Of a stretch of 64,000 nt of DNA, positions 10,324 through 21,326 are shown in pieces. The notes under the pieces are model-generated. The model was not told the origin of the DNA. It searched no databases and was given only the letters and a program-made list of their open reading frames with translations. The stretch is taken from contig NHNW01000087.1 in assembly GCA_002786025.1 (NCBI GenBank), positions 51,441-115,440 on the forward strand, in the 5' to 3' direction. Position 1 is the first letter of the stretch. Every line of letters begins with the position of its first letter. The stretch is from Zasmidium citrigriseum (taxonomy: Eukaryota > Ascomycota > Dothideomycetes > Mycosphaerellales > Mycosphaerellaceae). Position numbers and translations under genes: made by a program.

Positions 10324-11879
10324 TACAACCTTGTTTTCAGTGGTCCCGTGCGTCTGTAGCGGCCGTTACCGTTTCAACGTTATTTTGGTGGCAGTTGTAA
10401 CGGCTCGTATCGCAATTTAGGCAAAACGGTGTCGATCCTTATATATCGTTCTTAGGCTAGTCGTTAATATATCGCCGCCGCCGCTACTACCGCTAGTAGT
10501 AAGTTGTCCGCCCTCTACCCCCCTTCCTTACTCTTAACAATAGCTTATTTAATCCCCTTAGGTTGTGCTACAAGTAGAGAGCGTCTCTTTAATCTACGGC
10601 CGAACTAACCTCTTATACTATTAATCGATAAGTTTAAAGCCCGCTAGCTATAGGTATCGAATATATAGGAACCGAAGGAGCTACCGAGATCGAAGGATAG
10701 GCTAACGTAGAGGGTGATTTACTATTGTCGGTATAAAAGAGATGCTACTCGGCCGCGAGAGCTTCTAGACGGCCTAAGGAAGACTAAGTATTACGACTTA
10801 CCTTATAACGCTTCTATTAACTTAGTAAAGCGGTTTAGGTAGGCGGAGGACTGTCTATATAAGGTGCGAGTAAGTACTACTATTACAGATAGCGCGGCCG
10901 AGGATTTCAACCTATATTACTACTCGCTAAGTAATATAGTAAGTATCTAATAGTTAAGTAAGTAGAGCGGCGGCTAATAATATCGATAGGACTTACGGTC
11001 GGCCTTAGAGGCGCTTAAAAGCGTACTAAAGCACCTCGTAGTCGAGTTAGACGGTAACGTTGCGAAGGTCGTCTACGCCGTTAAGGAAGGCCTATTTACT
11101 CTCTAGTTTCGAGCGGTTAGCAGTTATAGCGTAACGCCTAGTATCGTTAATAAGGCGCGGCCGAAGGGTCTAAGGAAGAAGAAGAAGGTCGCTCTAGCGG
11201 CGCGAGGCAACGCTAAGATTCAAATCGATAGTTTAAAGGGTTTAAAGTGTCTAGAGTCCGGCCTAGCGATAGATCTAGAGACGGTAGAGGTAACGATCGA
11301 TAGCAAGGTTATAAAAGGTGTAATTTAGTAGTATAACTAGTAGAAGAAGGTGTTAGAGACTAGTTTAACTAGATAAGTAAGTTACGTAGAAACGCGAGAG
11401 TCTCGCGATATTAAGGATTATCTTAACTTTACTTACTAACTTCTATATAGTTATTCCTTCTTAATACTACACACAAGACAATAGACCTTCGCTAGAACCT
11501 TTTTACGATTTACGTAAGAGATAAGTTTAACAATTAGCTACCTATAGGCTATATAATACTAGAAACTTAGAGATCTAGGCTTATTAAGGAAGGGGTAAAG
11601 GTTTTAAAGAAATAGTGCCCTCGGTAGAATCTAAAGATCTGTGTAATTAATAATAGTGCTTAAGAGCGGCGGGCAATCTATCTAGTAATAGATTACAAGG
11701 TTAAGGTCTTCCTCTACTAAAAACACGCGAGAGAGACCTTTCTACGACGATTTCCTTAGGCTAAATTTCCTAAGGTTATGTAGCTCTTTAATTACGCTAT
11801 ATATTACGCCCGAAGCCGAGCTTAGTACAGCGAGGATTTAAAGGCAATTAATAATATATTAATTAAGAAGAAAGCCGAT

Positions 11880-12755
11880 AAACGGGACAGAGACTACGTT
11901 AAGAATTAATAGGGTGCCGATAAGAGCTATTACTAGGTATCTTAGGCCCGACTAGACAACCCTCTACTATTATAGATAAGGATAACCTCCCCTCTTAAAG
12001 GGTATTACGCCGCCCTTAAATATAATAGCAATAAGCGCGAGATAGTGTAGTAGGACCTATATACGACGATTAATTAGATTATGTTAATCGACTACCGGTA
12101 ATACGACAAGGCGAAGGAGTCTATATAACGACTTAAGAAGGGTACGAGCTATTAGAAGACGAAGGATCTATCTACGCTCTTACGGCTCTAGTTTGTAGCG
12201 CAAGATGTAATTAGAGACTAACTAGATAAGGCCGAGTAAGATCGCTATAACGACAAGCCTATCTACCTTTATATAGTACGATTCTTCGATAGCGTAAGAG
12301 CACCTTATTATAGCTGCCTCTTCTAGTTTTAATACTTACTGCCCTGCCGCTATATCCTCCAAGATTACCTGTTTAAAGGTATTAACTTAACGGCCGTCTA
12401 GCTTTAGATATACGTTAACAACTTCGCCGGTTTTAATACCTAAGAGCGCTCTATCTACTAGTAGGTACGTAATACTAGACTCCTTATAGATAAGGGCTAT
12501 AAGGTTAATAAGGAGCTTATAGAGCTAGAACTACGTAACCTTCGTAGGCACTTTAACGAAGCGACTAAGGCGGCATCTTAAGCCTATTATTGCATCCGAG
12601 ACGACAATACTATCTACGATAGTAAACTACGGAAGGTATACCTCTTACGCTTCGTAAGGAAGTTTAAAGACGCCCTTAAATCGCTCGTAACCTTCTTAAT
12701 CGACGACTTTATCGCTAAGGGCGCTCTAGCCGTCACCTTTACCGGCGAGCGATAA
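11880..12755 (+). pseudogene. MULE transposase C-terminal remnant with SWIM motif
   Basis: A plus-strand frame from about 11,880 to the TAA near 12,755 stays open except for TAG/TAA codons in Gln-like positions. It reads RDYVKN, then SPLKGYYAALKY and a Lys/Leu-rich helical region, then YSCLFQF and LLPCRYIL. Allowing two RIP-type transitions (Cys to Tyr, His to Tyr) the last part fits CxCx(n)CxH, the SWIM zinc finger found after the catalytic core of MULE transposases. It continues with a Leu/Lys-rich tail (ELIELELRNLRRHFNEATK). The catalytic DDE region upstream (roughly 10.7-11.9 kb) is too degraded for me to read. The MULE assignment rests mainly on this motif plus the 9-bp duplication. Confidence 0.6.
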
Positions 12756-13450
12756 TAATACTAGATATTACTTCCTTCTAAGCTATCTACGCTATTACGA
12801 GTACCTTAGATACTAACGCGAGCGCCTTACGCTCTTAGAGCGACGACAATACTAGTTATAGCGATTCGATACCCTTAACTGCCTCTTCGTACGCCTATAC
12901 GTTAATAACCGCCGTTATATTAACAACCGCCGTTACAAGCGCCCTTATCGTTACCTCTATCGACGCTAGTACCCTTATTAGCTCTACGGCATTATAAGCT
13001 TTAAGAGCGTCGATTTACCTACCTTAATATCTAGTTACGTAGCGATAACTTTGACGAGCTATATAATAATAAGGACACCTTCTTTGTAATAGACATAAGC
13101 GATACTACCCCCCTTACTATAGCGGCGGCCGCTCTACCCTCCTTACTACTACCGCTAGTACTACCTACGCCCTTAAATCTCTTATAAGCTACCGCCGCCT
13201 ATATAGCCGGTAAAGCAGCCCTCCACGACTAGCTAGAGAACTATAAGGTTTATAGGAATCTATACTACCTTCGTAACGCCGATTAAGAAGATAGAGATAG
13301 TAATAATAAGCGTTAGAGGCGGTAGTAACAATAGGGCGGTAATAAGGATCATTATTTGTGGCGTTTTTAGCACACTCCCATAACGGTGGGGAAATCACAC
13401 CAATTTCACAGCGAAATGAGCCAAATTGATCCCGGCAGAGTGGGTTGACG

Positions 13451-13479
13451 CTAAAAACTTCTTACATCCAAGACAACTC
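13451..13479 (-). repeat. Right terminal inverted repeat of MULE
   Basis: This is the inverted partner of 10295-10323, followed immediately by the second copy of the 9-bp duplication CAGCATCGT at 13480-13488. Confidence 0.8.
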
Positions 13480-13488
13480 CAGCATCGT

Positions 13489-14756
13489 GCCAGTGTTTGG
13501 TACAGGCCAGACATGCAGCAGACGATGCCTCCCACGCCTTCGCAGCACATCGCATGGCAAGGCATGGCACGCTCGTTATGTGTGCTGCGTCTGGGGGAGG
13601 TGCAGCAGCGGCGAGCGTAGGGCTGAAGGGGCATGCCCTCCCACCGCGCCGCTCGCCTCGCAGATGGCAGCGGTCCTGTGCGATGGGGTGTGGATCTAGG
13701 ATGGAGAGGTCGTATGTGCCGACGGACGCTGCGTTAGAGCGAGAGGGCCGGGCAGCCGGCCAGACGCTACTGGCAGCAGAACCCAGCTCCCTGGAGCGGG
13801 AGACGATTTAGTTAGCGCTAACAAGGGAGGCAGAGGCTCTGTGGATGCGGGCTGCAGGCGGGCGATCTGCCTCGATGACGGAGCAGCGTCAGGCTGGAAG
13901 TTTTGTTCCGCCGCCCGTGGGAGGGCTGGTGCGGATTGGTTTGGGCTGGTGCTGGCAGAGCTGCTCGGTGAGTGGCACGCCGGCCGGGTCTGTGTTGGTG
14001 TGGGCGCGCTGCTCCTCCGGCTCCCACACGCTGCATCCGCCTGGTTTCGCTGGTTTCGATGGCCGTCAGGGGCAATCCATGTCCCGTACGCCTTGGATCT
14101 TGTCACTCGCCGCTGGCCCCGGCGGATGGGCCTGGCGACGCCAGGGCTCCCAAATAACTCTGCTGGCGCCGTGTCCGAATCGCAGGTACCTATTGCCCCC
14201 ATGCCCACGCCCATGCCCATGCGGGTGCCACTATCGTCCTGCACCGTTGGCGTTGTCATTGTCGGTGCTGCTCCTGCTGCTGCTTAAACACCCCGTCGCC
14301 CCGTCCAGCACGACCTGTGCTTGCATTGCTGTCCTGCCTTATCGATTGCTGCAATAATCACCGCCTGCCTGCCTGCGCACCGCACTCACCGCAGTGGAAC
14401 CTCGCTCGACCGCGCGCCCTCACGACCGCCCGCCGCTGCTGCTGCACGCCGTCGATTGCATCTCCCATGTGCGACCACCCCTAACCTCGCCGTCGATACC
14501 TAGTACGCCCGCCTGCGTCACATCACTCTATCTGACGCCCGAATTACGAGTATAATAATATTCGCTCCCTGCTGCCAGCGCCTGCCCGCTATTTGCCCTG
14601 CGTCGTGAATGTTTCCACTGCTTGACCGCTCAATCCGCATTCAACACTAAAACACACCACGCCGCCACTGCCACTGCTTGCTCCAGCCCTCTCTGCCTGG
14701 TACAACTCTACCTCTCTCCCTCCAAGGCCAATCCAGTGCCGCAACCCTCATCCACC
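13489..14756. other. Upstream region of MFS gene, no gene recognised
   Basis: This 1.27-kb GC-rich stretch lies between the MULE and the MFS start codon. Open frames on both strands (up to 187 codons) are Pro/Ala/Arg-rich and overlap one another, so they look like chance frames in GC-rich DNA. The last few hundred bases are C/T-rich, as in fungal promoters and 5' leaders. Confidence 0.4.
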
Positions 14757-16711
14757 ATGTCGCACCGCCAATACGCAAGTCGGCAAGACCCCAAAGCTTT
14801 CCCCTTTCGGCAGCTACTGGTACTAGGTAAGTACATGCACCACGAGCTATCCTCCGCCTCCACATTTTCTGACTGTGCTCAGGCCTCTGCCGAATATGCG
14901 AACCGATCGCCTTCATGTCGATTTTCCCCTACATCTACTACATGATCGAATCCTTCAACATCACCAACGACCAAAACCGAATCGCCCTCTACGCCGGTCT
15001 CGTTACCTCAGTGTTCGCAGGTGCAGAATGCTTGGGTGCAGGATTCTGGGGAGGTCTGAGCGACCGCATCGGCCGCAAGCCCGTCCTGATGACGGGTTTG
15101 GCAGGTACAGGTCTCAGCATGCTGATGTTCGGCTTTGCGCCGAATCTAGCCGTGGCCCTGATTGCTCGTGCGGTTGGAGGTGCATTGAATGGCAATATCG
15201 GTGTCCTTCAGACGACGGTGAATGAGGTGGTCAAGGTCGAAGCGCACCAGGCGCGAGCATATGCAATCATGCCCACAGTCTGGTGCATGGGATCTTTCAT
15301 CGGAGCTGGCTTGGGAGGTGGACTCGCCGACCCCGTGCGAAACTACCCGGGCGTCTTCCACCCAGGCACGATCTTCGACAAATTCCCATATCTCCTCACG
15401 AACCTGGTCTGCACTGGAGTTGTCGTGGTCAGCATGATAGTAGGATTCCTGTTCCTGGAAGAGACGCACGAAGATTTGAAATACAAGAGAGACGTGGGTC
15501 TTGAGATTGGAGACAGGATTCTGAGCTGCTTCATGAGAGCGCCCAAGGACTGGATCTCCAGCAGCAAAGAGGCAATGACCGACGAGACACTCGTTTTGAT
15601 CGACGACCTGCCTCCGGACTACCGCAGCACGGCATCCTCCCCAGAGCTCTCTCCAACCTCAGTCGCAGGTCTACCACCACCTGCCTACCGATCGATCGAC
15701 GGCTCTCCTCGGAACTCCCTCACGGCCTCCAACGAAGACTTGGCAGCACTCGACGTCGAAGAAGCCCTCACCCGCACACAGCAACAATCCAAGGCTAAGG
15801 CCGGCGTTAAGAACGCCTTCACGAAGCAAGTGGTGTTGAATATTGTCGGCTATGGTATTCTCGCTTAGTAAGTTGATGCGCATCTAATGCACGCATGTGC
15901 CATGGTCAGACGCTAACGCAGGTCCAACAGCCACACCATCTCGTGCGAACAACTCCTGCCCGTGCTTCTGAGCATGCCCAAATCCGACACCCCACCGCAC
16001 CTTCCCTTCAAGTTCACCGGCGGCTTCGCGCTTTCCACAAAGACGATTGGCGGAATCCTCTCCGTGCAGGGCATCATCCAAATGATAGCGACCATTGTGG
16101 TGTTCCCCTGGGTCAACCGCCGGATTGGAAGTCTCTGGACGTATCGCAGCGTGGTGATGTCCTACCCATTGCTGTACCTCCTGGTACCATACATATCCCT
16201 CGCACCTGACTCGCTCAAGCTCCCCTTCGTATACGGAGCTCTAGTGTGGAAGGTGACGGCACAGGCATTTGCTTTCCCATCAAGCAGCATCATGCTTGCA
16301 AACTCGGCGCCATCCAGCAAAGTGCTAGGAACCCTAAACGGCGCCGGAGCCTCAGCGGCAAGCGCGTGTCGAGCAGTCGGCCCAACCGTCTCCGGCCTCC
16401 TCCAATCTGCTGGTCTCTCCATCGGCACCCTCGGCCTTCCCTGGTGGGTCAACGTCTGCATCGCAGCAATTGGAGCAGTTATCAGCATCTTCATGATTGA
16501 AGAGAAGCGCCGCACCTTCGAGTCCGAAAAGGAGGTCCCAGAACCCCTCCCAGCAGCCTCCGACGTCGCCGGCACCGCTGAGTATGGCTCAGGGATGGTG
16601 GCCGCCGCCGAGAGCAATGAGAACCTCCTTTCCACCGCCCCCTCATCACCTTTACTCGTCCGATTCTCCTTGGACATCCGACGACATTCTCGCGGCGACA
16701 GTAGAGCATAG
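14757..16711 (+). CDS. MFS transporter (ZIF1/YCR023C-like)
   Basis: The model has three exons: 14757-14826, 14883-15867 and 15931-16711 (introns 56 and 63 nt), giving 611 residues. It begins MSHRQYASRQDPKAFPFRQL and continues LVLGLCRICEPIAFMSIFPYIYYM across the first junction. MFS motif A is intact (GGLSDRIGRKPVLMTG), after the second membrane helix. About twelve hydrophobic helices are present, with a large polar Ser/Pro-rich loop of roughly 120 residues between helix 6 and helix 7. The second intron ends at the distal AG (15930): the proximal AG (15921) would create an immediate TAG. The family exports drugs, metals or metabolites across plasma or vacuolar membranes by proton coupling; the substrate is unknown. 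The Zn2Cys6 factor downstream is convergent. Confidence 0.92.
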
Positions 16712-17607
16712 TAGGCCGGATGCCCCGACGACACACAGAAACGAAGAACGACACTTTTTTGCTTTTGGGCAACCTGGCCCCTTGTGTGATTACGAGCGAA
16801 ACTTTATTGGGACGGCTATCTGAGCGACAACACTTTTTGATATACCTACATCGAGCATCGATACACCGGCGCCGTCGATTTTTCTGAGTGAGAAGGGGAG
16901 ATGGAAACAAGGATTGGGGGTTGTGACTCACGTTACATTTTGGGAGAGAGACTTCTGGTGTTATTGGGATTGGGATTGGATAACTACTGGGAGGCTGTCT
17001 GGGCGACTTTTTGTGTTTTTTCATTCTCCCAGCATTGGACCAGGCGCTCTATGATACCCTTGGGCAGTATACTGCTCCAGCTAGCCAGCCCCGAGCGAGA
17101 GCTTGTTGTGATAAGTACGAAACGGATGAAATCGAAAAGATTAAAATTACAACTCATACCATTCCTCGTCAGTCTCTTCGTAAGTGAGGAACTCAACCAA
17201 CGTGATCTCGCAGGACATGAGTAAGTCCTTCAACAAGATGAGCTGATGCGACATCATCATTCAGTCATGTCTGCCGTATCGATACATGCCATGTCATGGA
17301 CACTCACCCCCTTTTCATCCACCTCGCGTGACCACTTTCCCATCCCTCGTCATCACACATACACGCGAAACAGCAAAGAAAACAAGCGCGATACCCGCTT
17401 GGCTCTGCATATGCATACATCATCCTGCAAGATTACCTCCAGCCTTGCAATTTAATCTCTGCGCTTTCGAAACGGCCATGTTCGGTTCGAAACGAAGCCA
17501 GCATCTGCATGCCTTGGACGTGCTCCGGGGATCCCAGGTCCCAGAGCCGGGAACATCAAATCTTGGTCCCATCCCAGATCCCAAACGTCCACGCTGCATC
17601 GGTTTCT
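16712..17607. other. Convergent intergenic region, no gene seen
   Basis: This is 0.9 kb between the 3' ends of the MFS gene and the Zn2Cys6 gene. No convincing coding region is visible; it probably contains both 3' untranslated regions. Confidence 0.5.
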
Positions 17608-20600
17608 TCAGTACCCCGTTCCGTTTCCACCGCCACCACCGCCACCGCTTCCAAAGAAAAAGGTATCGAAAAGTTCGCCGTTGGCTTCCCATGCGCCGCT
17701 GCCATCATAGCCTCCGTTCCCGAAGCCGAGATCGAAGGAGAAGTCCCCTGTTCCTCCACCTGACCCGGGATTGCTGTTGTTATGTTGACCCCAGAAACCC
17801 CCCGCATTCGGGTCTGCGACGGGGAAATCGTTCAGAAAGTCGAGATTGTCGAAGGAGAAGTCCGGCTGGGATTGGGAGATGGTGTCGGCGAAGGGCGCGT
17901 AGGGCTGTTGGTTGGCGGTTTGGTAGGAGATGCTGTTGCTGGGCGTGCGGTGCAGCGCTGGGTATGCGCCTTCGGTGCTTTGGGGACTCGTGTTGCTTGC
18001 GGGAGACATGGCGGCGGGAGGGGGAGGAGCTGGTTCGGCGCCTCGCATGTGGACGTTCGGGAGTGTGATCTTAGGTTGGTGGGTTAGAGGGCGCGAGGCG
18101 ATTTCTTCCTCAGAGAAGAGGTCTTTGAGGTTCATGTCGAACTTGGGCATGGGCCGTCTAGGTTCTGTGGGGCGGTTCTGAGTGGGGGCTCGAGGGACGG
18201 TGTTGTTGTTGGCGAAGTAGCCTTCTGCGCTATTGTTGCTCAGCCTCTGCGTGCCCAGAGTAGAGGCGTTCCCGAAGCCTGTGCCAAATCGCTTTTAGCA
18301 TGTGATTGCCAGATCGGGTAAGACGAGGGACCCTTAGTCTTGAGGGAGGTGAATGTCAGGATCCCCCAAGACATGTCTCGTGCTTACCAGTGGTACTCAT
18401 CACCATGGATATGGTGGCTTTGCTCATGCGAACAAACGCATCTCGGCACGCCTCTGCCGGCGGACACGTTTCCGACAGATCGCTCAATACAGAAGTCGCA
18501 GCCAGGACTGTGAAATCGACGTCATCAATCGTGAGTTGCGAGCGGACCAAGGTCGAATGCCAGATGGCGTAGAGGAAGGATATGCCTGTTAGTGATGAAT
18601 TGGTCAGCTCCAGATATCTGAGTCAGGTGGAATCATCACTTACCGCTCATGAATAGGTGATGGGTAGCGAGGAATGTGTAGTTAACGAGTTTCAGTCGAT
18701 GAAGCTGGCGGTAGATCTTCAGAACGGTCTGGCCTGCTTGAGCGACTTTGAGAAAGACGATCTGTTTGTCTTCTTCGTGTTCCATATTGACCGCGCCTGG
18801 ACTCTGCACATCATCCCCAGTGGCGGGGCTGAGCTCGTTCGCGAGCGGTTCTGGGACCGATAACGACTGCCTGTAGAGCATGATGACGGCTTGCCAGTAA
18901 TTTAATTCCAGGAAGAGCGGGTTGAACTTCACTCCCGTCTGGAATGGCTGCGGCGCACTCCCTTTCCACTCCACCAGTTTCATGTCGATATGTTGACGCC
19001 ACTCGCGAAAGGATCTGAACTTTTGCAGAAAAGGCGACTCGAGATTCGACTGCACGAAGCCGTTGTTATGATGAGCCCCCATTTGACGAGCTTGATCAGC
19101 TTGCCGATGTTGGAGGACTTGCAAGATCTCCGACTGAAGTAACCGTAGTCGTATGTAGTGCCGACTGACGAGCTTATAGCTGGGCACCTCCTCGGTATTT
19201 GGAGGCTTGAGGAATCCCGATGGTGTTATGTAGACATCGTCGAGCAAACTTGGGAATTCGGCCGTGACGACAGCCTCGTTGATGGAGACTGGTCTACCAA
19301 CACATGAGGATACCAATCGGTCCAAGTTGAAGACGCACCACCAAAGCCTCCTCCTGAGATCTCTCGTCCATTGCTTCCTACCAAGACCGCTAGATGTAGG
19401 TTCCCCGACGTCCGGATGAGTCGCTCGTTCATCGAGTTCATGGTCGATGTCCTCGAAATGAAGCCCAAGGTCGATGCTCAGACGTACCGCCACACCAATG
19501 ATATACCACAATCCAGGAGCCACCGGTCTGAGTAAAGCCAGGCCGGCAAGGAGCAGAACAGCTTGAAGCTCCTCCAGTCCTCCGCCCACTCCTTCAGCGG
19601 CTGGCGACGATCCCAGAAAGCTCTCGAGGTGGATTATAGCAGACGAGTGGTACTCTTCAGGCTGATGCTGATGATTCGCCAGCCGCTGTCGTTTACTACT
19701 CGGGGGTCTCGATCCATTGTTTGAAGTTTCAGTCGCAGACATCGTCTGTTCCACGTTCGAAGAATCCATGATAATCCCGGACCCAATCGCAAAGACTATG
19801 TTCAACATGTAAAGCTCTCTCGCAGTCCGCTTCTTGGGGTCTGTGGCATATACTCTCTCGAAGAGTGCCATGAACTCCCCTCGATGCAGCACAGGTATCT
19901 GCGGATTAGCATGTTCAAAGTAGAGCTCCGTCAATCTCGAGCCCAGATCCTTCTCCGGAAATGGCGCCGGCTTGATCGTTGGTTTCGAATGCAGTCCGAA
20001 GAACGAGTCCCTCATCGTCGTCCCCCCAGCAGCAGCTTCCCCCAAAGGTGGCCTTGAGCCCTTCGATCCTCCTTTCTCAGACGGCGTAGGAGTCTGATTC
20101 ACAGATCGCTTAACCGCCGCGAAGACCACCCTCGCAAAAGAGATGCCCGAAGTCGAGCCTAAGAATCGTGAATCTGAAGCACCTTGCACCGACACCATAC
20201 CAACATCATTGACCAGCTTATCGAGCCGTTCGCTGTCGTCCCGAGCTTTGAGAGCCGGATCCAACATACTTCTATCATCGTGTTGCGGCACTTCTCGTTT
20301 CACGGGTTTCTGCGGTGGTGTGCCTTCCTCCTGGATAGGGAACGGAACATTGATACCAGGCTTGATCGTCTCGCTGATAGCGAAGTCGTCGCTCGGTGGC
20401 GGGAAGGGGATGTTGGCGCTCGCGAGGATGGCTTCCAGGTTGTTGACTCGGGTTTCCAGGTAGTACACATCTAGAAGGTAACGTAAGTCAATTGTCCACA
20501 CCGCAAAGGTAAAGAAGGGGTAAGGAAGGTAGACTTACAACTTCTGGGAATCTCTCTTTTGCTCACTGGATCGAAACCAACACACCTCACACCGGCCTTG

Positions 20601-20851
20601 TCGCAATTCGTGCATTTCGGCAATTTTTGATCGCAACGATTCTAAGACAATCATCAGCAAAAGACTGTATGAGTAAGAATATAGATAGATGAGTATCTTA
20701 CCTTCCGATTCCTGCACCGATTACAAGCACTCACATTCCGAAAATTCGTCGTCGAAGCACCGCCCTCCGTCCCAGGCGACCCCGCCGTATTCGACGCATC
20801 ATCATCCAAAAGACCCTCGCCTTCACGTTCTCGCTTCTTCGGTGGAGGCAT
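17608..20851 (-). CDS. Zn2Cys6 fungal-specific transcription factor (Ppr1-like)
   Basis: The model has five exons: 20851-20702, 20641-20539, 20470-18644, 18585-18388 and 18278-17608 (introns 60, 68, 58 and 109 nt), giving 982 residues. The binuclear zinc cluster spans the first junction with Cys at 43, 46, 53, 60, 63 and 70 in the C-x2-C-x6-C-x6-C-x2-C-x6-C spacing. It is followed by VGFDPVSKREIPRSYVYYLE and a coiled coil (ETRVNNLEAIL), an arrangement like yeast Ppr1. The fungal_trans middle homology region lies in exon 3 (TELYFEHANPQIPVLHRGEF; RRRLWWCVFNLDR). The C-terminus is Gly/Phe/Asp/Asn-rich, possibly an activation domain. It is a nuclear DNA-binding regulator. Ppr1 controls pyrimidine genes in yeast, but zinc-cluster similarity alone does not establish that role here. 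Confidence 0.9.
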
Positions 20852-21326
20852 GGTCCAATCGCCCGGCGGGTGGTTCGGCCAAGCCCTGCCTTGCTGTCAC
20901 GAGAGAGGGAAGTGGAAGAGGCGGCGGGCTCCGACAGCAAGGGCAACAGGTCAGAACATATGGCTGCGCTGCTACCGGTCGTGCATGCTTTTTCTGGGGA
21001 TCCGTGGCACGGGATTTGGTGCTTCTGTGGAAGTTGCGCTTTGGTGGTGAAGGGTTGCTTTGCCAAATCATGTTGGAGGTGCTTATCGCGAGGTTGATAG
21101 TGTGACCAAACTCCACACGTCACGGGCCTGAGGCATCAACGGGATGAGCTGGGATGAGGACTTTCACTTATGGCTTTGCTTTCACACACGTTGAAGAAGT
21201 ATACATAGACTGGAATATATCGCTCGAATGCATTGTCCATTACACAAAGTAGCACTGGGGTATCTCGGCCCAAAACTCCCTGCAAAAGAAAACACCTTCA
21301 CATCTCGGAACTCATATCGCATGCCC
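20852..21326. other. Promoter side of the Zn2Cys6 gene
   Basis: This is 475 bp between the Zn2Cys6 start and the 3' end of the Pth11-like gene on the same strand. No further gene is recognisable. Confidence 0.5.

Larger units (their letters stand above)
10286..13488. mobile_element. Mutator-like element (MULE) with 9-bp target duplication
   Basis: The direct repeat CAGCATCGT occurs at 10286-10294 and 13480-13488, exactly bounding a 3,185-bp element (10295-13479). The two ends are inverted repeats of about 29 bp with six mismatches; their best-conserved core is the 23 bp at 10301-10323 against 13473-13451 (21 of 23 match). A 9-bp duplication is the hallmark of Mutator-like elements. The interior is RIP-affected (TpA-rich but still containing CpG) and carries a readable plus-strand frame with a SWIM-type zinc-finger remnant near 12308-12356, as in MULE transposases. 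The outer ~100 bp at each end are not TpA-rich. Confidence 0.82.

Noticed and set aside
10295..13479. hAT-type element as an alternative for the second transposon
   Set aside because: hAT elements make 8-bp duplications; here the flanking direct repeat is exactly 9 bp and the SWIM-like motif fits MULEs.
13696..14357. Overlapping open frames of 148-187 codons on both strands before the MFS gene
   Set aside because: Pro/Ala/Arg-rich shadow frames in GC-rich promoter-like DNA; none has a domain or a better claim than the others.
17286..18068. 260-codon plus-strand frame overlapping the last exon of the Zn2Cys6 gene
   Set aside because: Arg/His-rich shadow; the minus-strand exon joins correctly to the conserved upstream exons.
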